Positions 1 through 6,162 of a stretch of 33,095 bases of DNA are shown in pieces. The position numbers and the translations under genes are program-made. Origin of the DNA: DASUFI01 sp036274635 (GTDB taxonomy: Bacteria > Planctomycetota > B15-G4); contig DASUFI010000184.1 of the NCBI GenBank assembly GCA_036274635.1, forward strand, positions 1 through 33,095. Reading direction: 5' to 3'. Below the pieces are notes generated by a model. That model had not been told where the DNA came from. It saw nothing but the letters and a program-made list of their open reading frames with translations, and searched no databases. The stretch's first letter is position 1. The number at the start of each line of letters is the position of its first letter.

Positions 1-915
1 CAGGCCGTCGAGCAGCCGGCGCAGCAGGTCGAGCTCGTGTTCGCGCGCGCGCTCGAAGCCGACCTCCTGCAGGAAGCGCAGCGCCGCCGCGAAGCCCGCG
101 GCCTGCGCGATGGGCGGCGTGCCGGCCTCGAAGCGCAGCGGCGGCGCCTGCCAGGTCGCGCGGTCGGGCTGCACGTCGCTCACCATCTCGCCGCCGAAGC
201 TCACCGGCTGCAGCTCGTCGAGCCGCTCGGCGCGCGCGCGCAGCAGGCCGAGGCCCGTGGGACCGTACATCTTGTGCGCCGAGAGCACGACGAAGTCGGC
301 CGCGCGCGTGCCCTCGTCCGCGGCCAGGTGCCCGGCGGCCTGCGCGAGGTCGAGCAGCGCGGCGGCGCCGTGTGCGTGCGCGAGCTGCACCAGCGCGGAG
401 GTGTCCACGATCGTGCCCAGCGCGTTGCTGACGCGCGTGCTCGCCACCAGCTTCGTGCGCGGCGGCAGCGTCGCGGGCAGCGGCAGCCGCCCGCGCGCGT
501 CGCAGGGCAGCACGATCAGCTCGGCCCCGGTGCGCGCGCAGACCTGCTGCCAGGGCACGAGGTTGCTGTGGTGCTCGAGGGCCGTGACGGCCACGCGGTC
601 GCCGCGCTGCAGACGCGGCTCGGCCCAGCCGCGCGCCACGAGGTTGATGCCCTCGGTGGCGTTGCGCGTGAAGACCACCTGGCGCGGCTCGGCGCCCAGG
701 AAGCGGGCGGCGGCGGCCCGGGCGCCCTCGTAGGCCTCCGTCGCGGCGCGCGCGCGCTGGTGCGTGGCGCGGTGGACGTTGGCGGTGGCCTCCACGTCGT
801 GGCGCCGCAGGGCGTCCAGCACGGCCAGCGGCTTCTGCGTGGTGGCGGCGTTGTCCAGCTCCACCCGCCCGCCGGCCAGCGCGGGGACCTGCGCGCGCGC
901 CTCCTCCGGCGTCAC
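1..915 (-). CDS. sufS: SufS-type cysteine desulfurase, C-terminus beyond the window edge
   Basis: PLP-dependent class V aminotransferase fold; it removes sulfur from cysteine as a persulfide for Fe-S cluster assembly in the cytoplasm. The 305 visible codons begin V-T-P-E-E and soon read LDNAATTQKP, followed by N-V-H-R, the group II (SufS/CsdA) N-terminal signature. The PLP lysine lies in VLSAHKMYGPTGLG at about residue 215, close to its usual position. The persulfide cysteine expected near residue 360 is off the left edge, so catalytic completeness cannot be judged. The GTG start at 915-913 overlaps the TGA of the upstream yqeY-like gene (GTGA, 4 nt), implying translational coupling. No other suf genes are visible; they could lie further left. 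Kynureninase- or isopenicillin epimerase-like relatives are less likely given the motifs. Confidence 0.93.
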   Translation of the reverse strand, partial: MTPEEARAQVPALAGGRVELDNAATTQKPLAVLDALRRHDVEATANVHRATHQRARAATEAYEGARAAAARFLGAEPRQVVFTRNATEGINLVARGWAEPRLQRGDRVAVTALEHHSNLVPWQQVCARTGAELIVLPCDARGRLPLPATLPPRTKLVASTRVSNALGTIVDTSALVQLAHAHGAAALLDLAQAAGHLAADEGTRAADFVVLSAHKMYGPTGLGLLRARAERLDELQPVSFGGEMVSDVQPDRATWQAPPLRFEAGTPPIAQAAGFAAALRFLQEVGFERAREHELDLLRRLLDGL

Positions 916-1367
916 GACAGGCGCGTGCCGACGATGCGGCTCACCGTGCCGCCCTCCGCCCGCCCGGACAGGCGCGCCATGACCTCCTTGATGACCTTGC
1001 CCATCGCGGCCTTGCCCTGCGCGCCGGTCTCGGCCAGCACGGCCTCCACCACGGCGGCGATCTCCGCCTCGCTGGCGCCGGCCGGCAGGTAGCGGCGGAC
1101 GACCTCGATCTGGAAGCGCTCGCGCGCCGCGAGGTCCTCCCGGCCGCCCTTCACGAAGGCCTCCACCGACTCCGCGCGCGTCTTGGCCGCCTTCTGCAGC
1201 ACCTTGAGCATGAGCGCGTCGGGCGCGTCGTTGTCGGGCGAGCCGGCGTCCACCAGCGACTTCTGCGCGTCGGCCAGCAGCATGCGCAGGACCTCGAGGT
1301 CCTCCTTGCGGCCGGCCTTGAGCGCGGCCTTCACGTCCTCCTGGATGCGCTGCTGCAGGCTGGTCAT
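912..1367 (-). CDS. yqeY: GatB/YqeY domain protein
   Basis: A 151-residue protein matching the usual length of the stand-alone YqeY family, which resembles the C-terminal tail domain of the GatB amidotransferase subunit. Recognisable parts are the N-terminal helix with K-E-D-L-E-V-L-R-M-L-L, a central R-Y-L-P motif, and the C-terminal M-G-K-V-I-K-E-V-M-A-R-L-S-G-R-A-E-G-G module. The GatB tail domain contacts tRNA, but the role of free YqeY is not well defined, so no reaction is assigned. The ATG at 1367 is preceded by GGAG with a 6-nt spacer. A perfect TATAAT on this strand (1396-1391) is shared back to back with the promoter of the 1407 gene. The 3' end overlaps the sufS-like GTG by 4 nt, making a two-gene operon. 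Confidence 0.93.
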   Translation of the reverse strand: MTSLQQRIQEDVKAALKAGRKEDLEVLRMLLADAQKSLVDAGSPDNDAPDALMLKVLQKAAKTRAESVEAFVKGGREDLAARERFQIEVVRRYLPAGASEAEIAAVVEAVLAETGAQGKAAMGKVIKEVMARLSGRAEGGTVSRIVGTRLS

Positions 1368-1381
1368 CGGGAACTCCGGCC

Positions 1382-1405
1382 GGGCGCGAGATTATACTCG
1401 CGCCC
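1382..1405. promoter_or_regulatory. Symmetric bidirectional promoter
   Basis: A perfect 9-bp inverted repeat (GGGCGCGAG 1382-1390, CTCGCGCCC 1397-1405) encloses ATTATA. Read on the minus strand the centre is TATAAT (1396-1391), serving yqeY. On the plus strand it is TATACT (1393-1398), serving the HEAT/cyclophilin gene. The plus -10 ends only 8 nt before the ATG at 1407 and there is no Shine-Dalgarno, so that transcript is probably leaderless or nearly so. Seen directly: the repeat and hexamers. Inferred: promoter activity and leaderlessness. Confidence 0.7.
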
Positions 1406-1406
1406 C

Positions 1407-3386
1407 ATGCGGGCCTGGCTGTTGGCGGTGACGTGGGGGATGGCGCTCCTCCTGGGTGGGGCGCGGGCCCAGGCCCCCATGCCCCCGGCGGACCTGCTCA
1501 CGGACGTCGCCGACGACGGCTCGCTCGTCGCGGGCCTCTCCAGCGACGACGCGCACGTGCGCCTGCTGGCGGCGCGCGCTCTGGGACGCCTGCACGACCC
1601 ACCGGAGGCCTCCGACGCGCTGCTCGAGCGCGCGCGCATCGAGCAGGACCCGGACGTGCTGGTCGAGGAGGTCTTCGCGCTGGGCCAGCGCAAGCACGTC
1701 GCCGCGGGACCGTGGCTGGCGAGCCTGCTCGACCTCGTGACCGGCAACCCCAGCCCCGCCGTGCGCGCCGGGGCCTGCGACGCCCTCGGGCGCCTCGGCG
1801 ACGACGGCCCCACCGACCTGCTGATCCTGCGCCTGCAGGACAACGACGCCGGCGTGCGCGGCGCCGCCGCGCTGGCGCTCTTCGCGCTGGACGGTCGCCG
1901 CTACACGCACGAGCGTCACGCCACCGAGGCCCAGCTGGCCAAGCGCGACGCCGCGCTCACCGAGGTGGCCCTGCACGATCCCGACAACGGCGCCCGCTGG
2001 CGCGCGACCTACGCGCTCGCCGGCGTGCGCGGCCGGCGCGGCCTCGCCACCGCCCTGGCCCTGGCCGTGCCCGACACCGACCCGCTCGTGCGCCTCTTCG
2101 CGCTGCGCGGCCTGGTCGCGCTGCAGCGCGAGGACCTCGGCGTCGCCCTCGACCTGCGGCCCTTCTTCAGCGACCCCGACGAGCGCGTGGTGGTGGAAGC
2201 CGTGCAGACGGCCGCCGTGCTGGGCGAGGCCGCCGACGTCGTCCCGGCCCTGAGCAAGCTGCTGCGCAGCCACGACAGCGGCATCGTGCGCACCTGCGCC
2301 GCCGACTCGCTCAGCAAGCGCGTGCACGAAGGCGGGCTGCCCGCGGACGTGCAGCGCACGGCCGCCGACCTGCTGGCCACGGTGGTGAAGGACGATCCCT
2401 CGCCCATGGTGCGCCGCGCCGCGGCCTCCGCCGTCGTGCTGAGCGGCGACGAGGGCCGCGCCCTCTTCTGCCTGCACACCCTCGCGCGCAGCAACGACCG
2501 GCGCGACCGCGAGCGCGCCGCCACGTTGCTCGCGGAAGGCCCGTGGCGCGAGCTGGACACGCTGCAGGCCCTGCGCGCCGACGACGCGCCCTCCGTCGCC
2601 GCCGCCGCGCTGCAGACGATGCTGGCGAAGAAGCCCCAGGGTGCGCCGCTCTACGGTCTGTCGAAGGACGCGCTGGTCGAGACGCTCGTGGCCGCGCTGG
2701 CCGACGCCGACCCGGCCCTGCGCACCACGGCCGCCGAGGCCATCCTGCCCGAGGCCCAGGAGGGCACGGCCGACCCGCGCCTGCTTCACGCCTGCGCCGT
2801 GTCGCTCCTCAGCGCCAACGGCCCCGAGATGAAGGAGGCCGCGCAGGCGCTGCGCAAGGCGCTGGGCCTGCCGCCCGACAGCGCGCCGCCGGGCGGCGCG
2901 CACGGCGCCGGCCGCCTGCTCGACCGCCTGCTGGCCCAGGACGAGGCCGCCCGCAAGGACCCGCGCCCGAAGCTGCGCCTCACGACCACGCGCGGCTCGA
3001 TCGAGCTGGAGCTCGACCGCGTCACCGCGCCCGTTCACGTGGCCAACTTCCTCGAGCTGCTGGACAAGGGCTGCTACGACGGCCTCGACTTCCACCGCGT
3101 GGTGCCCGATTTCGTGGTGCAGGGCCTCGACCCGCGCGGCGATGGCTACGGCACCGGCGGCCGCCGCGTGCCCGACGAGTTCTCCAACGAGCCCTTCCTC
3201 ACCGGCGCGCTGGGCATGCCCAACGCCGGCGAGCCCAACACGGGCGGCTGCCAGATCTTCTTCACGCACCTGCCCACGCCCCACCTCGACGGCCACTACA
3301 CCGTGTTCGGGCGCGTCGTCACGGGCATCGATGTGGTGGAGCGGCTGGAGATCGGGGACCGGGTGACGAAGGCGGCGCGGGAGTAG
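1407..3386 (+). CDS. Secreted HEAT-repeat protein with C-terminal cyclophilin-type peptidyl-prolyl isomerase domain
   Basis: A 659-residue fusion. Residues 1-23 form a signal peptide (L-L-A-V-T-W-G-M-A-L-L-L-G-G-A-R-A-Q-A), so it should be exported. Residues about 30-480 are alpha-helical HEAT repeats with recurring D-x-x-V-R-x-x-A-A-x-A-L-G patterns, a protein-binding scaffold. Residues about 525-655 are a cyclophilin domain, which catalyses cis-trans isomerisation of proline peptide bonds. Visible motifs are FHRVVPDFVVQGLDPRGDG (catalytic Arg in FHR), N-T-G-G-C-Q-I-F-F-T and H-L-D-G-H-Y-T-V-F-G. The Trp of the cyclosporin-binding loop is His here, common in bacterial forms. A short linker rich in Gly, Pro and Asp separates the two parts. 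The likely role is an envelope folding factor whose scaffold selects clients; this is inference. The start is chosen because the ATG begins a good signal peptide and sits right behind the -10. Confidence 0.9.
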   Translation: MRAWLLAVTWGMALLLGGARAQAPMPPADLLTDVADDGSLVAGLSSDDAHVRLLAARALGRLHDPPEASDALLERARIEQDPDVLVEEVFALGQRKHVAAGPWLASLLDLVTGNPSPAVRAGACDALGRLGDDGPTDLLILRLQDNDAGVRGAAALALFALDGRRYTHERHATEAQLAKRDAALTEVALHDPDNGARWRATYALAGVRGRRGLATALALAVPDTDPLVRLFALRGLVALQREDLGVALDLRPFFSDPDERVVVEAVQTAAVLGEAADVVPALSKLLRSHDSGIVRTCAADSLSKRVHEGGLPADVQRTAADLLATVVKDDPSPMVRRAAASAVVLSGDEGRALFCLHTLARSNDRRDRERAATLLAEGPWRELDTLQALRADDAPSVAAAALQTMLAKKPQGAPLYGLSKDALVETLVAALADADPALRTTAAEAILPEAQEGTADPRLLHACAVSLLSANGPEMKEAAQALRKALGLPPDSAPPGGAHGAGRLLDRLLAQDEAARKDPRPKLRLTTTRGSIELELDRVTAPVHVANFLELLDKGCYDGLDFHRVVPDFVVQGLDPRGDGYGTGGRRVPDEFSNEPFLTGALGMPNAGEPNTGGCQIFFTHLPTPHLDGHYTVFGRVVTGIDVVERLEIGDRVTKAARE

Positions 3387-3432
3387 GCGCGCCGGCTATC
3401 GTGGCCGGCCCCCCAACCTCCGGGAGCTCCCC

Positions 3433-4200
3433 ATGCCCGTCGCCAACCTCTTCCGCATCGACGACCAGGTCGCCGTGATCACCGGCGCCGGGCGCGGCCT
3501 CGGGCGCGCGATGGCCGTGGCGCTCGCGCAGGCCGGCGCCGACTGCGTGCTGGTCGCGCGCCGCAAGTCGGACCTCGAGGAGACCGCGGCTGCCGTGCGG
3601 TCGGCCGGGCGCCGCGCCGTCGTCGTGCCCGGCGACGTGACCGACCCGGCCGTCGCGCCCGCCGCCGTGCAGGCCGCGCTGAAGGAGCGCGGCCGCGTGG
3701 ACATCCTGGTCAACAACGCCGGCGTCTATCACATGCAGGATCTCGAGGCGACGTCGCTCGAGGACTGGCGCAACGTGCTGGACGTCAACCTCGTGGGCAG
3801 CTTCCTCTTCGCCAAGGCCGTCGGCCCGCACTTCAAGAAGCAGAAGCGCGGCAAGGTCGTGAACGTGTCCTCGGTGCTCGGGCGCATCGGCCTCGCCGGC
3901 GCCACGGCCTACTGCGCGGCCAAGGGCGGCCTGATCCTGTTCACGCGCAGCCTCGGCGCGGAGTGGGCGCCCCACGGCATCGGCGTCAATGCCATCGCGC
4001 CCGGGCTGTTCAAGACCGACATGTCCAAGGGCATCTTCGACAGCCCGGACTTCTACCAGCAGATCCTCGCGGGCATCCCGCGCGGCAAGCACGGCGAGCC
4101 GGAGGACCTCGCGGGAACGGTCGTGTACCTGTGCAGCAGCGCCTCTGACCACATGATCGGGCAGGTGCTGCACGTGGACGGCGGCTCGTCCATCGCGTGA
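3433..4200 (+). CDS. SDR-family NAD(P)-dependent oxidoreductase
   Basis: A 255-residue classical short-chain dehydrogenase/reductase. It has the cofactor motif TGAGRGLG (17-24), N-N-A-G (94-97), Asn119, Ser147, and the catalytic Y160-C-A-A-K164. Substrate-side features such as P-G-L-F-K-T-D-M and the C-terminal H-V-D-G-G are like gluconate 5-dehydrogenase and FabG-like members. Arg43-Arg44 after beta-2 favour NADP(H), but this is only a tendency. The substrate cannot be named. It starts 46 nt after the HEAT/cyclophilin gene with GGGAG before the ATG, so it may be co-transcribed or have its own weak promoter. No biosynthetic partners are adjacent. Confidence 0.9.
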   Translation: MPVANLFRIDDQVAVITGAGRGLGRAMAVALAQAGADCVLVARRKSDLEETAAAVRSAGRRAVVVPGDVTDPAVAPAAVQAALKERGRVDILVNNAGVYHMQDLEATSLEDWRNVLDVNLVGSFLFAKAVGPHFKKQKRGKVVNVSSVLGRIGLAGATAYCAAKGGLILFTRSLGAEWAPHGIGVNAIAPGLFKTDMSKGIFDSPDFYQQILAGIPRGKHGEPEDLAGTVVYLCSSASDHMIGQVLHVDGGSSIA

Positions 4201-4215
4201 CGCCGCGGGCGCGGC

Positions 4216-4243
4216 TTGCGCTTCCGCGCAGAATCGCTAGACC
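4216..4243 (+). promoter_or_regulatory. Candidate sigma70-like promoter of the 4275 gene
   Basis: TTGCGC at 4216-4221 and TAGACC at 4238-4243 are separated by 16 nt. The arrangement lies 32 nt before the ATG at 4275 and just downstream of the SDR stop. The -10 is one of the recurrent TAGA-type hexamers seen before many genes here. Confidence 0.45.
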
Positions 4244-4246
4244 AGA

Positions 4247-4271
4247 TGGCTCCTCGGCTCGAGAGGAGCCA
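4247..4271 (+). promoter_or_regulatory. Hairpin enclosing the ribosome binding site of the 4275 gene
   Basis: TGGCTCCTC (4247-4255) and GAGGAGCCA (4263-4271) form a perfect 9-bp stem with a 7-nt loop. The 3' arm contains GAGGAG, the only Shine-Dalgarno, 6 nt from the ATG at 4275. When folded, the ribosome binding site is fully paired, so translation may need unfolding by temperature, a protein or ribosome binding. The structure is directly visible; a regulatory role is inference. Confidence 0.5.
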
Positions 4272-4274
4272 GCC

Positions 4275-4628
4275 ATGAGCGAGCGCAGCTTCATCCCGAC
4301 CGAGCCCGAGCGGCTGGCCTGCGCCGTCGACCGTCTCACGGCCGCCGGCTACACCCACGAGCTGCGCGCGGAGGCCGGCGGCCTGCGCGACGTCGCCACC
4401 GGCCGGCTCGTCGCGCCCGAGCAGCTGGTCGTGGACGAGACGGTGCGCATCGAGGGCTTCTCGGATCCAGGCGACGAGTCGATCGTCCTCGCGCTGCACG
4501 ACGTGGAAGGCACGCTGCGCGGCACCTTCGCCACGAGCTTCGGCGCCGACGTGGCCGAGGCGGAGGCCGAGGTGCTGCGGCGGCTGCCCGCGCGGCACGC
4601 GCGGGGCAAGGGCGCGCGCAGGCCGTGA
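4275..4628 (+). CDS. Small conserved protein of a family often misnamed phosphoribosylpyrophosphate synthetase
   Basis: A 117-residue cytoplasmic protein with no signal or membrane segment. The pattern G-Y-T-H-E-L, then L-V-V-D-E-T-V-R-I-E-G-F-S-D-P-G-D-E-S-I-V-L-A-L, then G-T-F-A-T-S-F-G-A-D-V-A-E, resembles a family of roughly 100-residue proteins common in Bacteroidota. In databases they often carry the label phosphoribosylpyrophosphate synthetase although they are far too short and lack the PRPP synthase motifs. This match is from memory of the family pattern and not from a search. Function unknown. The start is the ATG following the paired GAGGAG; the reading frame is open further upstream into the SDR stop, but without a ribosome binding site. 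The C-terminus is a basic tail (R-H-A-R-G-K-G-A-R-R-P). Confidence 0.75.
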   Translation: MSERSFIPTEPERLACAVDRLTAAGYTHELRAEAGGLRDVATGRLVAPEQLVVDETVRIEGFSDPGDESIVLALHDVEGTLRGTFATSFGADVAEAEAEVLRRLPARHARGKGARRP

Positions 4629-4854
4629 GGTCGCGCGCCCCGCGCGCCGCCCTCCGTTGCCCGAGTTCCGAAGCCGCGCCATCCTGGGTTCCTCCCCCAG
4701 AGCCGCACGCGGTGGTCGGCCCGGCGTCGGCGCTGGTGATCCTCGACGCGGCCTGGTGATCTCGTCCCGGCGATCGAGGCCGACTCGACCCAGCGCGGTC
4801 GACGCGCTTGCCCCGCGCGGCGCGCGACAGGGATGATGCGGCGCACCCATCCGT
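4629..4854. other. Non-coding gap before tRNA-Arg
   Basis: No convincing gene. It holds a short hairpin (CTGGG 4684-4688 with CCCAG 4696-4700) without a T-run, and two similar CTGGTGATC stretches about 20 bp apart. At its end lies a possible tRNA promoter: TTGCCC (4808-4813) and GATGAT (4832-4837), 18 nt apart, about 18 nt before the mature 5' end of the tRNA. Confidence 0.4.
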
Positions 4855-4930
4855 GCGCCCGTAGCTCAGTGGATAGAGCACTGGTTTCCTAAACCGGGGG
4901 CCGCAGGTTCGATTCCTGCCGGGCGTACCA
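4855..4930 (+). tRNA. tRNA-Arg(CCU)
   Basis: A full cloverleaf can be folded by eye. The acceptor stem is GCGCCCG with CGGGCGT (first pair G-U). The D stem is GCTC/GAGC, and the anticodon stem is CTGGT/ACCGG with loop TTCCTAA, giving anticodon CCU at 4888-4890. The T stem is GCAGG/CCTGC with loop TTCGATT. Discriminator A is followed by an encoded CCA (4928-4930). It reads the AGG codon, rare in such a GC-rich genome. Single tRNA genes can serve as integration sites, but no integrase or att-like duplication is visible here. Confidence 0.95.
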
Positions 4931-5055
4931 CGCATGAGCGCGCGCCGTCGGGTGTCGAGGCGGGAGGCGGGGACTGGTCACGGGCCGGGGCGTGGTTGCT
5001 AGATTGTCGGCGCGTTCGGGAAAGCCCGCACGCGCTGTCCCCTCCGGAGCGAGCC

Positions 5056-6138
5056 ATGCGCCTCAAGCGTCTGCCCTTCGTCGTGTCGGCCCTGCTGCTG
5101 CTCGCCGTTCCCGGCGCCCGCGCGCAGGACACGGTCGAGACGCTCTCGGGCAGCACCTTCAGCGGCACGATCCTGTCCAACGACGGCAAGGCCATCGAGA
5201 TGGAGACCACCGCCGGGATGAAGATGAAGCTGCCCTACGAGCAGCTCACGCCCGACAGCCAGTACCAGATGAAGCTGCTCATCACGCCCGACGACGCCGA
5301 CGGGCACCTGGCCCTGGCCGACTGGTGCATGGGCATGAAGCTGTACAGGAACGCCCGCACCGAGTTCCGCACCGCCCTGCGCGAGGGCCCGCTGCGGGAG
5401 AAGGAGATCAACGCCAAGTTCGCGGCCGCGCGCACCGCGGCGGCCAACGAGCTCCTGGCGCGCGCGAAGCAGCTCAAGACCGACGGCAAGAACGTCGAGT
5501 CGCGGGACATCCTCAGCGCGATCGTGCAGGAGCTGCCGCTCGAGCCTGCCGCCAAGGAGGCGGGCCAGCTGCTCGCCGCCGAGACCGAGCAGCGCAAGGC
5601 GGATGCCTTCAACGCCAAGCCGGCCGCCGCCGCGAGCTCGGGCGCCAGCTCCGCAGCCGCCTCCAGCGGCGGCAGGGCGCTGCGCCCGAACGGCGAGCCC
5701 TTCAGCGACGCCACCCGCCAGCTCTTCGCGCCGGTGATCGCCACCTACCAGAAGATGCTGGACGAGAACCAAGACGGCCTGCAGAAGAGCGGCAGCGCGG
5801 GCATCCAGCAGTTCCAGAAGGCGCTCAAGGACGGCGACAAGATCCGCTCGAGCCTGGCGCAGATGAAGGCGAACGGCTCGAACGAGGCGGAGATGACCGA
5901 TGCCTTCGCGCTGGCCGACAGCAAGCTGGAGGAGGCCATCGTGGACGTGCGCATCAACATGTCCGACACCTACATGCTGCGCACCTCGTACAACCAGGCG
6001 TCCGAGGTCATCAGCCAGGGGCTGGCGCAGTACCCGAAGAACGAGCGCCTGCGCGCGGCCATGAACCGCGTCACGGCCTCTTCGGCGGACAACGACGGTG
6101 GCGGCTGGGTGATCCGCGGACGCGGCCGCGGGCGCTGA
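5056..6138 (+). CDS. Secreted TPR-like protein of unknown function
   Basis: A 360-residue protein with a signal peptide (M-R-L-K-R-L-P-F-V-V-S-A-L-L-L-L then A-R-A-Q-D). Residues about 24-65 (G-S-T-F-S-G-T-I-L-S-N-D-G-K and L-P-Y-E-Q-L-T) resemble the small beta-rich module found before TPR-like regions in many planctomycete secreted proteins. Then come helical repeats typical of tetratricopeptide units (G-H-L-A-L-A-D-W-C, Y-R-N-A-R-T-E-F-R-T-A-L), an Ala/Ser linker near residues 195-215, a second helical part, and a basic glycine-rich tail (R-G-R-G-R-G-R). The likely role is scaffolding in the envelope; no enzyme motif is seen. The ATG at 5056 has GGAG 6 nt upstream. A TAGATT -10 candidate lies at 5000-5005. 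It is convergent with the sulfatase gene with only 24 nt between. Confidence 0.8.
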   Translation: MRLKRLPFVVSALLLLAVPGARAQDTVETLSGSTFSGTILSNDGKAIEMETTAGMKMKLPYEQLTPDSQYQMKLLITPDDADGHLALADWCMGMKLYRNARTEFRTALREGPLREKEINAKFAAARTAAANELLARAKQLKTDGKNVESRDILSAIVQELPLEPAAKEAGQLLAAETEQRKADAFNAKPAAAASSGASSAAASSGGRALRPNGEPFSDATRQLFAPVIATYQKMLDENQDGLQKSGSAGIQQFQKALKDGDKIRSSLAQMKANGSNEAEMTDAFALADSKLEEAIVDVRINMSDTYMLRTSYNQASEVISQGLAQYPKNERLRAAMNRVTASSADNDGGGWVIRGRGRGR

Positions 6139-6162
6139 CCGCCCGCCGGCGCGAGGCCCGCG

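Noticed and set aside
37..1092. Open frame on the plus strand over the left edge
   Set aside because: It covers the SufS-like and YqeY-like genes in antisense and has a low-complexity Arg/Ala/Gly composition.
1392..3296. Long open frame on the minus strand opposite the HEAT/cyclophilin gene
   Set aside because: Its translation is Arg/Gly/Val-rich without any domain, while the plus strand gives a signal peptide, HEAT repeats and a complete cyclophilin. It is a by-product of GC-rich third positions.
4855..4930. tRNA-Arg as an integration site of a mobile element
   Set aside because: No integrase gene and no duplicated tRNA 3' end was seen downstream; the next gene is an ordinary secreted-protein gene.
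4996..5055. Upstream extension of the TPR-like protein by 20 codons
   Set aside because: It would start at a TTG inside the -10 candidate and spoil the signal peptide; the ATG at 5056 has GGAG at the right distance.
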